The notes under the pieces: model-generated
Told to the model about the DNA's origin: nothing
The model's input: the letters and a program-made list of their open reading frames with translations, nothing else
Database searches by the model: none
In this document: piece by piece, positions 47,390 through 58,728 of the stretch
Layout of the letters: every line of letters starts with the position of its first letter
How positions within the stretch are numbered: the stretch's first letter is position 1
Translations under genes and position numbers: made by a program
DNA from: Cryptomeria japonica
Taxonomy: Eukaryota > Streptophyta > Pinopsida > Cupressales > Cupressaceae
Assembly: GCF_030272615.1 (NCBI RefSeq)
Contig: NC_081412.1
Span: 548,606,488 to 548,670,487, forward strand
Reading direction: 5' to 3'
DNA length: 64,000 nt

Positions 47390-50300
47390 ATGGCACCCAA
47401 AAGAGAATTTACAGGGAAAGTGAATTACCAGGACTAAAATATCTGTGATGATTTTTTAGAGCAATTAACCATGTCCACCAATGCTAGGGCTAAGGCCAAA
47501 GAGCTAGTACCTAAGAACCCTCGTCTAAAAATTGGAGATGGCCTTTATGATAAGGGTAATTGGTTGAGGGACCCTGAAATAGGATTGTCAGGCTTAGGAC
47601 TCTTCAAAGTCAGTTTTGGGTAGAGGAATTCCCCAGCTCCTTTGAATGGCATATGGGAGCAGGATGTAGGAAAGCTTGTGGTCCTAGGTGTTTTTATGGA
47701 TGTAGATCTGTTAGCCCTGATTGCACAGAATTATGACTCTATGGAAAGATGCATTAGGAACATAAAGGGATCAGTCTTGATTGAGATAAATGAAGATGAA
47801 TTCAGGAAAGTGTTTAAACTCAGTGAGTCCTCTAATTTGTTAGAACCTATTGACTTTGAGTTGTTAGCCCAGGTTTACAACACACAAAGGGATCATCTTA
47901 GAAGTGGCCCAATGAAAGAATTCTTTGTAAAGATAGGGGGGTTAATAGTTGTAGGCCCCAACACAATGGAACCATTCTCTCTCAACCTATTCACTTTGAG
48001 AGCTAAGGGTATGTATTGGGCATTATGCCGGATTTTTGGAGAGGATGCTGAAAAGAATATGCCAACCCATTATATGTTAATGATTGCATAAATTCTAAAC
48101 CCCTCCCTAGCAATAACATTTGATTATGCCTCATACCATGCTGATTCAATTCATAAAGGGCTAGTAGGAATGGTAAGGTGGATAGGCCATTTGGATGGTA
48201 CTCCATGTTAATGCATATGTTTCTGTTCAAAGGGGCTGATTATTTTGGAAAGGAGATGGACCTGATTAAGGTCAAGGATAAAGAGAAGATGCCACTGCAA
48301 TTGTGGAGTATTATTCTATCTTGGGATAGAGAAGATGCAAGTTATTTAAAGTTTGATAGATGCTTTGCATCTAAAATTAGGATTCTTCTATGCAGAGAAA
48401 ACCCTAGAATTCCTAAGGCTATTTTGGAGTTTCTCAGACCAAAGGAGTTTGCAGAGGATATCAAGATTGTTCACAATTGGGGAGACATATATTTGTACCC
48501 CATGTCTACTATTTTTAGAGTGTTTGGATTTAGAGGAACCCCCTTTTAACTACCCTATTAGGTCCCATTGAAGATGGGGATTGCAGAAGTCCTGAGACAA
48601 ATTGGGGGAGTACAAGAAGCAGAGCTAACCAATAGAGGTAAAGGGACTATTTTCCCAACTATTACCATGGCTCACCATTTTGTGATCACTAAGGGTGGAT
48701 GGAGATTTTTTAAAGAATTCTTTAAGCCATATAGGTTGTCTAATGCAGTGTTAGGATGTGCAGACCCCAAGGATTTTTTCAATGGCATGTTCAGAAAAAG
48801 AGCAGTGTGCAGAGGTAGGCCACATCAATTTTAGTTCCCAGAAGATCTGATTAGAAATAAATTCAGCTTAGATGAGAAAGAATTGAGGAATGAGAAGTGG
48901 GTGGCATATAAGAAAGCCCTTGATTTTATCCATCAATTTGACACTGGCTATGACCCCCTTCTAGCTTCAATCCATTTGGGGAGAAAATAAAATTCCTGAT
49001 TCTTTATTTTGAAGATCTCATGCAGACCTTAAAAGAAAAGAGGGAGGCCATAATGGAAAATGAGCCTAATAAGGCTAAGATGGTATTGGCTAAGCCTGCC
49101 TTTGCTAGAGATATCCCACGTGGTGACTATGTAATGTACAAAAGGTCAAAGTACACTGTGATAATGCCAATGACAGGTGAGCCTTCCACTTCAAAAGGGA
49201 AGAGGAAAATTGAAGATGTCATTGACATCCAGGATTCCCCTAAGAAGCAGAGAGTGGGAAAGGAAATTGAAACTGATGAGCCTTAATATTCTCCATCTCA
49301 GTCTCCTATCCACATTGGAGATGAACAAGCTGTGGCTGAACAATTATTGTAGTTAGGCAGTCTTGATGAGATTGCCTATACCTATGAGGAGACCCAAGAG
49401 GGGATGCCCAAAGAGCCACCTAATGCTGAAATGGATTTGACTGATGGTGAGTTAAAGGGCCAATAAATGGACCTTACTATTAAGCAAGCTAGTGAAGAAT
49501 TCCTAGCTGGCAGTAATTTTGTCACATCAGGAGCTTTTATACAGTTTCTATGGAAGCAAAATATTGATCAATTCAAGACTAGATGTGAACAGAGGAAAAG
49601 TGAACAACCTCTTAAAATTACAACTCAGGTAGAAGAAGAGGTTAAGCAAGAAATGATGGAGGATTCAAAGCAATCAGCCCTAAGAAAGGAAGAGAAATGG
49701 TAGCAAAGGCTGGTGTGTTGATTCTCCCTGAATGGGATATAGCTGATGCCTTAGTGCTTGATGCAGCGAGGAAAGAAACAAAGCCTATGGAAGGAGTGAC
49801 ATCTAGCAAAGATAATGCTACTCTTGTCATGTGGTCTTTAAAGAAGGATGAAAACAAAAGAAGGAAGGATGCATCAGATTCTATCCTCTTAGGAGGCATG
49901 GTAGTTAAAAGGGTCCAAGACACAGGGGTAGTGGAAGCTACAAGCATAGTCCTAGAGATTGCAAAATTCAGTGTTGCGGTGGCAGAGAAAGAGGCACAAG
50001 AAAAGGCTAATCTCCAATTGAAGTTGGAGACTATTTTAAAAGCTTACAATGATGCTAAAGAAGGAATAGCCAATAGAGACAACATAATTGCTAGACTCCA
50101 GAGTCAATTGGCAGGTCAATATCATCCCGGTGAATCTTCTACACTCATGATAGCCTCCTCTCCAACAAGACCCCCTCCTACTAGTCCCATCATTGAATAT
50201 CCCCCTTATCCTATGCCTTCTAGTTCCCAATTACCTGAAAATGTCCAACATGAGTTGGAAAAATTGAAACAAGCTCAGACATTGTATGCAAACAAATATG

Positions 50301-50929
50301 AGGAAAAGGTGAAAGCCACCATCTTGAAGTTTGCCGACTCAGTCAAAACCTCCAATGTATACATAAATATGAAGAGGATTCTTGAGATTTTGATCAAAGT
50401 AAGAGAAGAAGAAGCCACTTTGGAACCAATCCTGAATAAGTGGGTGCCTAGAGGTAAAGAGTTAGAGCTCATGTGTTCTTCCCATGCAGATGTAGAAGAG
50501 AATGACAATCTAAGGTCCACATGTGAGTTTATAAAAGAGATGAATATTATTTCAGTGGAAGGAGAAGGTATAAAAAGAAAAGCCCAACTTTATAGGAAAG
50601 AATATGCAAATCATTAATTTGAAATGTTTCCAGGAGGTTTCATTGGTCCTGTCCAACTAAAGGAAGAGAAGACTTGATTAAAGGAGGTGGACCAAAATTT
50701 GTCCCTAAGGATCAATCAGATTATTAGTACTGATGACACATCCTTATTTGTCCAAACAATTAAGGAAATTGAAAAAGTGAAATCTCATTATGGTTTCATA
50801 GAAACAGAGATTGGGCATGTACGAGTCACTTGGAAGCGGCTAGAAGATATGAAACAAAAGATTGCTAGTTTTACTTGGCCTACTGATGATGTGTATCAAG
50901 AGTGGAAAGATAAGTATATGGGAGCTTAG
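47390..50929 (+). pseudogene. large (about 1,180-codon) ORF of unknown family, decayed
   Basis: A run of collinear frames begins MAPKREFTGK at 47390 and ends VYQEWKDKYMGA at 50929. Frame 1 (47390-48091) has stops at 47435 and in FG*RN; frame 2 (48178-48970), frame 3 (49020-49700) and frame 4 (49697-50929) need three one- or two-base shifts. The N-terminal half is globular and Trp/Phe-rich. The middle has a Lys-rich nuclear-localisation-like stretch (SKGKRKIEDV, then PKKQR). The C-terminal part is Glu/Lys-rich with coiled-coil character (for example KEAQEKANLQLKLETILKAY). No family is recognised. Position suggests a transposon passenger or a gag-like protein of an unusual element. Stops are TAA, TAG or TGA compatible with C-to-T. 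Confidence 0.55.
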
Positions 50930-53900
50930 AGTTTTTTCTTCGCCTTTTTTCCTGGGAGAGTGGAAATGCAGGATGAGGTGCACCTAGGAAAGTAGAGAGA
51001 GTCGGGGTAATCTTCTTTTTTCTAGTTGTTCAAACGAGAAGAGGCAAGAAGGTTGGGCCCGAACACGCCTCTTCTATATGTCACATGCATGGGTGGTACC
51101 AAAAAAATAGAAGAGAGAAAGGTAGGAACTCCCAACCAACCATGTTACGTATAGAATCGCCATTGAGAAAGGTAGGGCATGCGCCCCACTACAAGAACAA
51201 ATAGACTCTCCATAGAATTGTAGGGGGCTCCTATAGTTGCTGATTCGATTGCCCCGTCCCTACTAGAAGAATGAGATCCTTCTTCCCAGTAGGGCCTTCT
51301 GTAAGTTGAGTCAAGCTGATTACTCTATCCCGCGTGGGTGAAAGGGGTAGAGGAGATGGATGAGAAGGTCTCAGTGGGGAAAGTGAGTACTTGCTGGAAG
51401 GGGCGATACGAGATTCAATGCCAGCTCTTATCCGCCTTCTGAAAAGAGGGGTTGGGGTGAAGGAGCTATCCCGATCGAGTCCATACATTGCTAATTATGC
51501 TTGATCATAATGGTTGGCAGTATCAGACCCATCCAATAATCCCCTCCCACCCTATTCACAGGGATTCGATCAGCAGAAGGAATACCTTGCTACTTTTTTA
51601 GATAGCGAAAGGCATGCATATTTTATTGCTTTGATGTTTCATTCTTGTTGTGGTTTGTTTCTCTACTACACATGCCATGATACCTAGTTGTGGCAACCCT
51701 TCCTTCATTTCATTTTCATCTGCCCACCCATCCTAATAACTATGGATAGGGGTGGGCATGTGTAGTCTATAATCGCTTCCTTCATCATGGTGGGTGTGTT
51801 GTTTCTGGTGGGCCCTATCTTTGCTCATCTTCTTCGACCAGAATTTTCAATTCTAGATGATAGAACTAGTTCTAGGGTTGGTCCAGTGCCTTACTATCTA
51901 TAGGGGTACACCCCATTTAGAATAGTAGGTTTAGGTAGGTCCTGAGGTGAATAAGTTTCATAGCTAAGATATTATGCTCACCCATAGGCAAAGAGATAGA
52001 TGTTACTCCGCCTAGCCTCCCAACCCACCTCTGAGTACATGCTCTTTTCCACCTTTCCTAGCCCCTGCTGGTGAGAAAGATATGCAATCATTCATTCCAG
52101 GTTGGTTTCAAAGCCGATAGCCCTACTACCTATATTTGCGCTTGCTAGCTAGTGGAATGGCTGGCTCGCTGCCCCCGGATAGACTCAACCGATTAAGAAT
52201 GACGTAAGTTTTCTCACTCTCTGCAACTACTATATTGGAGGGGGTTGGAGGGGGCTAGCAACAACTATATTGGAGCGGGGCCATAGTTCTCCTCAATTCT
52301 CCCAGTAATTAGTTCATGCGAGCCGCCCCAATTATATGGGAGGGGGTGGGAGGAGGCAGCTGGGGGCCCGCCCGGGGGAGGCGGATCGATCTCTTGTTCG
52401 TCATGTCGCAAGGTGGATTCTATACATAACATGGGGCCCAACCCGAAAACTTCTCTAGACAGGCAACTATCAATAATCAAAACCTTTTAATTGGATGGGA
52501 AGCAATGAAATTGACGTTGGATGAATTATAGTTCTACAATGGAATGATATGGATGATTCTGTCTCATATTCGAGAGCTGTTTGATTGCAAGCGAATAGTG
52601 ATAGGTTAGGAGCATCATATGTGTGGTGGTTGGCTTCTCGATAGTAGGGCTTCAGCCAGAGGACCCTAACTATTCTAGCAGGCTGATTAATTACAGTGTG
52701 CATTCACGCATGAAGCAACTATGATTCCCTCCCACCTGGGGATTATAGTGGTGGGTGGGAGAACCTACTATTATAAAGGGGTGAATAGGCAACCTCTAGC
52801 AGGCTACCATTAATGTTGGCTACCCCTACCCCCCCTACTATTCTAAGGGCGTCGATTGAAGGTTATCCAATTCTAGTTCCGTAGCAGGAACTATAATGAA
52901 GCACCCGCCCCTACAATAATATACCTCCATGCAGGGGGGCGGCTGGTAGGAATAAGGGGTGGGCCCCTACTATTCTATGGCAGGTGGATTTGCCATTGGC
53001 ATGTTACGTATAGAATCATCCCCTACCCCCTACGGAGAGCAAGGGAATAAGCTTTGCTGGGGTGCATCGGATGGATGGGAGAGGAGGGGAATGAAGCCGG
53101 AGAGAGGGGGGAATTTCTAAAGGCCACTTGAATAGAGCTAATCCCCTACTATTTAATTGCTTCCCATCCTTTTCATCTTTCTATCCTGCGGTTTGGTGTC
53201 AGACATGACTGTTCAAGTGGCCTTGATCAATGGAGAGAGAAGTGGGAGGAAGGTATTATTGGAAAGTAGGAAAGTTCCCACCCACCGCATAGAATGTCAA
53301 GGGAATCTAAGGGGAGGCCAACCTCAGGTAGGGGGCATGTTACGTATAGATTCGAGTGCCCCTTTAGAATAGTAGGGCCTCTAGTAGGCTACCATGCCAT
53401 TGGGGTAGTAGGGGGGCAAGGTAGATTAGTTGCGGGCATGTGTAGTATAGAATCGAGACTCACCTGCCCCTGCCCCCTACCCTATTATTAGTTGGTGAAC
53501 TATCCCCTTATAATAGTAGGGGCCGGGTCAAACTCAACTATCTAAATTAAGGGGGGGTCGCTGAACCAGTCATATGAACCAGACTGGCAACCCCTATCCC
53601 CTACCCTAGAGAGATGGTTTATTAGGGCCCCTACTATTCTTAGCCCCCGTTTAGATAGTAAGGGTCTTATTATTAGATTATTTCCCTCCTGGGTGGGGGT
53701 CACTTGAACAGTCATGTCCACGATCAAAATGATCAATGGAGAGATCATCCCAAAGCGTGTAGTGCCATGGGTCGGCCAAATAAACTCTAGGCAGTCATGT
53801 GAGCCATACTTTTGATCAATGGATAGAGGGTTTATTAGGGGAATGGAGTTGGGTCGGTTTGTCAGTCATGTGTAGTCAGACCCTGAATATCTTGACTATG

Positions 53901-54560
53901 TTGGGTCGGGAACCCGAAAGCAGGGGCTGCATTAGAAGATTACGGGGGCTCACCCCCGGCCAATTCGGCTGGGGCACACTCTCTTCCCAAATGCCCAACG
54001 AGGCCTCCTGCCAAACAATTTCAGAGAAGATTGAAGTGGGAATCAGGGGTGGGTGGCCCCCTACAATAATTGCCCAATTATTATTGCTCTTCACCAGCAT
54101 TGATTTTTTTGTTAGTTGGGGGAGGCATTTTTGGATCTAGGGTTCGGATGCAGCATTGAAAGTCAAGGGATGTTTAGCCAATGCAGTAGGTCGATCGATC
54201 CTGTTTGTCCCGATCTTGGTCGATGTGAGTTCCTGCTTCATGCAATGCCTGCCCTATGGGCCTACGTCCCCCGACAAATATAGAAAGAAAGGAATCCACA
54301 GACGCCTCTGAAAGCCAGTGGTCGAGTAGGAACCATCACCCCCTAAAGCTTCAAAAAGAAAGAACCTGCAAAAATAAGGGTGGGCTGAACAACCATCAAG
54401 CATCCGACTGACATCTCCTATAATTCCCATTCCTAGTCACCATATGGCAAGACCTAACCAAGCCAAATCACTAGCCCTTAAATAGATAGGGGGGGCTCGA
54501 TTGTTCCATTTTTGCATTGGACATATATGCAGAATCTAGGATTTGCCCTACTATTTTAAG
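50930..54560. other. mitochondrial-DNA-like block (candidate NUMT) with dispersed short palindromes
   Basis: The segment is visibly richer in G+C and codes for no transposon domain. It is studded with a short motif, CCCCTACTATTCTAAGGGG, in both orientations (for example 51911, 52840, 52968, 53361, 53505, 53630, 54545). Another motif, 'catgttacgtatagaatc', appears at 51142, 53000 and 53336, and 'gcatgtgtagtctataatcg' near 51758 and 53435. A minus-strand frame (51231-51488; LFRRRIRAGIESRIAPSSKY, then SLSPLRPSHPSPLP) has the flavour of plant mitochondrial hypothetical ORFs. Gymnosperm mitochondrial genomes are known to hold short dispersed mobile palindromes (Bpu sequences of Cycas). No mitochondrial gene was identified with certainty. 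Confidence 0.45.
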
Positions 54561-55100
54561 GGACAGAAAGAAGATGCTCAGGAGCAGTTACAGGAGGTTG
54601 CAATAGAACAATAAGCAAAGGAAGCCGCAGATGCTAAAAAGGACTTATAGCCGCTTCTTGATAATGACCGGTTGTTTGTAACAAACTTTCTTTTGAAGGG
54701 TCCAAAGCTTGTATGCATCCATACTATTATAAATGGATACCAGGACTCCTAAAAAATGATTGCCAGTAATTGTAAGAAAATGCTGCAGAAATTTATCTGA
54801 GCTTTTTTCTAGTCTTATGGAGAATACTTTGAGTTTTGTAATATTTTCTCCAAATTAATATCAATATACAAACTAGAAATAGTGTATATACATAAATGTG
54901 CATAGAAGTCATAGGGAAACTCATATCAAATGTGCAACTCAATACAATAAATAATCTTAGTTTGTAGCCCTATAACATCATAATGCAGTCCTTGACCAAG
55001 TATGCATACAAGAAACATCTAGTTCTATTAAGGCACAAGCATCAAAGTCAGAGGTTATGACAACTAGTGAAAAACATCAAGAACAAAAAGTTTAGTCTAA
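54561..55100. other. decayed coding-like remnant and AT-rich spacer
   Basis: A plus-strand frame at 54565-54790 (KEDAQEQLQEVAIEQ, then AKEAADAKKDL) has stops that fit C-to-T decay. It may be the displaced C-terminal part of the ORF ending at 50929, split by the mitochondrial-like block. The remainder is AT-rich with no feature. Confidence 0.3.
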
Positions 55101-55126
55101 AGAATTAGGAGTTGTAATAAAAAAAC

Positions 55127-55279
55127 TTACAAGGATGAGGCATATTCATAACTTTTGCAGTCCCACCTTGGATATCAACACTAGAAGCAACCCATATTGT
55201 TCGTGTAAAGACAAGACAATATGGGAGTTCATTATACCCATCAACTCGTGGTGTTGTTGTTCGTGTTGGCTTTGTTGGA
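55127..55279 (-). pseudogene. isolated exon-like fragment of unknown family
   Basis: The minus-strand block is bounded by splice-like signals (gcag before, ttgtaagt after). It reads GPTKPTRTTTPRVDGYNEL, then a Cys-containing stretch starting PYCLVFTRTIWVASS. I do not recognise the family. It lies between the mitochondrial-like block and the TNP1-like gene. Confidence 0.35.
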
Positions 55280-55630
55280 CCCTGCAATTAAGATTCAATA
55301 TACATTATTCAATAAGATTAACTATGCAACATAATGAAATATTGAAAAGTGTGTTACCTTGTTGAGCTTCGCTTGGTTTCAAGAATAGTTTAATTTCCCC
55401 ATTAACATCTTATAATATTCATTCATTAATTCTTTCTACCATTAATAAAATATAGCATTCATTCATTGATATCACATAACGTTCATTAACACATAACATT
55501 GATTAACATTAATTAACACGCAACATTCATCAATATTAATTAACACATATCATCCATAACCATTAATTAGCACATAATTACATTCACTAACACATAAAAA
55601 TCAGTCATTATCAAATAAGTTAGATTACAA

Positions 55631-58400
55631 TCATTTCTTTCTTTGTTTTTTCTTTGAAGCTATGAAAAGACTAAGTGGAACATTGGTGTCTTCATCATTT
55701 CCCCCCTCTGCAGATGTTCCACCAACTACTCATGATCTTAATGTATGCCTAGTCCTATATTGAGGATGAGGACACTGAAGCGAAGGAGGGTCCTCTACAA
55801 TAACAAAGAAATGGGTTAAATTAAAAAAAATAAAATTATTGTTACAAGTATTTCATTAATTTAGAGAACATAATTGTTGTGCTCTTTACCTGATGGGGCC
55901 ACATCATTTTGTGTAGCCTCAACCTCAACATACTGAACACCACGGTCCTCTTCACCTGAGTGGGGAGCATCATGTTCTTGAGGTTGTGTACCCAGATCAT
56001 TCTCCACTTGCTCACCACCGACTACATGCTGTAAAATATTAACAAGAAAGGTTCCATTAATTACTACTTTAATTACAAATTAAGATGTTTAATTGTCTTA
56101 ATAGCTAAATAAATAAATTTGAATAGAAAATGAATACCTCCACTACTGGGATGCACATCCAGACATTCATGTGCAGGTGGTGTTTCACAATTAGTAGGCT
56201 GCATTCCAATGACATGCACATTGTTATCATTGCTTGCTTATTTAAAACAAATATAGTCACTTTATGTTGGAACTCAACATCAATTAGACTATTGGTAAAG
56301 TATTCAATTTGAAACAACTTCCATTTACCATATTTACCTATGTGACAGATGCACTTGAATGTTGTGTATGCCCATTAAATTCTCATAGCCGATTAGCCAC
56401 GACTAAATAGCCTTACTGGTAGGCAGTTCTCTTGTCATCTTCTATGGGCACTCTATTGAATTCAGAGCCCTGCATTTTTGCCTGGTACTGTGAATTTTGC
56501 TTGCATTGTTTGATAAAAAAAAAATGTTTGCAATTTATTAATATTTTGAGACAATATGGGAGTTTACATGAGATACTTACAATTCGTGCAGCAAGTTTCA
56601 TGTAACCACTAGAGCTGAGTTTGTGTTGCCCGTGCTTTTCTTGTCTTGCCTTGGTTGCCTTTGACGTGTCACTCAGTCTATAAAAAGTTCCTCTCCAAAT
56701 GGGTCCTGTATTGGTCCCTCACATACTTTAGATATGTGCCAGCTTTTTCAAGGACTTGGTTTTGTCAAAGGTATCATTTCCAAACCACTCAACCATTTGG
56801 TTTGTCAATTCATCTTTTAACCTTTTTTCTTGGTCATTCCACCTTTTAAAGAAAAAACAAACTTGTTAGATTCAGAAATGAACTGAAGCTACATTTATTA
56901 CACTTCAAGAAATGGATCAAAGGAAAAGTATTCTAGCAATGATATGAAATCAAAAGTGGATAAGGGTTAGTTCACATATGATGTACCACCTTTTACATAT
57001 GGTGGGCCTAAATATCTGCAATGCAATGTCACTAAGATGTTTATAGAAAATATCATTGCCTGCAAAAAATTCATGGGATCAATATTAGTCCAAATCGAGT
57101 GATCATAAAGTAAATTACAATTAGAGTATATATAATAATAATTTTAAAGTACCTGGAACCTTTTGTATCTTTAAGGGAAGCATTTCTTTGTCACTCACCA
57201 CGAATGTGGCCTACAATGTTCCTGTACTAGCAATACGAGAAGATCCAGGAAACAATGCTATGTTATCAACAATAGTCACCTGTGGTACACCCTCATGTGC
57301 ATCTCCTCCTGCAAAAAATGAATCCACTATGAAATGGCATTAGAATTCAAGAAAGAACGCTTGAAGAGAAATAAACACATGACATAAGATAGAGAAAAAG
57401 AGGGATCTACCAATAGTGGGCGGGCCAATATGACGTGCACTAGAGGATGTCTACATGCTACGTGTTACCGACATTGCAGTCGATAATACAGGTGAGGGTG
57501 ACCTCTGATGAGGCGGCATCGACATTTTCACAGTAACATTGACAACACCTAAAGAATAATACATTAAATAAATGAAAAGTGCAAGAATTGTAAACATGGA
57601 TGAACCTTTATTTTGAAAATTGACAGTATCAAGTATGATGTGTTTTGGGTACTCAAAGTGATAAGCCAAGCAAGTGATAATACAAGAAAATCATCATCAC
57701 CTGATCCTGCAACACCCTGACCGTAGGAATTTACTTTCATGAGGGCGGATAAATTGTTGTAAAAACAATACGTACATATTTTAGTTAATGACATAAAAAG
57801 AGAATAAAATATAAACCATTATTGAACTTTTGTTATAATTAAAGCTTTCATTACTACTTACTTGCAAGTTTTCTGCTATCTTATACAATAACTCCACCCT
57901 CTGTCATATCTCATCAGTGGTATTTTAAAGAATTTCACAAGGTCTGTGGGATCTTCAGGGTCATCATTGCTTAACCCTAATGATTCCACATCCATAGAAA
58001 GGTGCTCAGGTACTGCAACTCTCTTTCCCTTTCCCCAAACATTCGTCTGTGTCAAGAATATCATTAACAATTATAAAATTAGTATACATCACTAAAAAAA
58101 AGAACATAATAATGTAACAGTTTGCTTCTACCTAATTTGTACAATTACAATGAGGTTTACTTGCTTGATAGAAGTGTCTCAAGGTACATCTTTGTCTACG
58201 ATATGTGATGGATCCATGTCGGCCTGTGACAAAGAAAAAATATAAAAAATGTTAGCGAAATTACATCATACACAACATGAACAACATGAACTTTGTAGAC
58301 AAAAAGAGTATTAAATAATAAAAAGATGTTGTCATCAAAATCATTGTAAATTTTGTAATTCCTTACCTTTACTTTATGTAGACTATGCATGATCCTCAAC
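55631..58400 (-). pseudogene. CACTA TNP1-like protein (Transposase_24/PttA type), multi-exon, decayed
   Basis: Exons on the minus strand run from about 58230 to the stop at 55631. An early exon (58070-57880) carries VPEHLSMDVESLGLSNDD. A central exon (about 56870-56580) reads RWNDQEKRLKDELTNQMVEW, then GTFYRLSDTSKATKARQEKH, the pattern of the Transposase_24 domain (KxxN-K-x-NR-K followed by a Gly/Ser-rich stretch). The next exon (56530-56400) contains QYQAKMQGSEFNRVPIEDD. Later exons are acidic, and the last ends IASKKKQRKK. TNP1-type proteins bind subterminal repeats and assist TNP2. Stops at several points fit C-to-T. Exon limits are approximate. Confidence 0.5.
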
Positions 58401-58644
58401 TAAATGGTCACATAAATAGTCACATAGCTAATAAACAATCCAATTTCCATAAATAAACACAGTTTAAAAATTGTCACATAAATAGTCACACCCCCTATCT
58501 CCATCTCCATATTAAAAGGTGCATCATGAATTAATTATGTAATGGCATTAGAATTCAAAACATAATGAATTAACTATGTTAAAAAAATTCTATCAAGAAG
58601 TCAATATTCAATAGATAATATACTAATCACATTCCTCATACATT

Positions 58645-58672
58645 TCATTCCTCATCATCATGAACATCAAGG

Positions 58673-58728
<56 letters not shown>

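Noticed and set aside
53799..54140. 113-codon plus-strand frame in the mitochondrial-like block as a mitochondrial gene
   Set aside because: It contains the dispersed repeats, and no known mitochondrial protein motif is visible.
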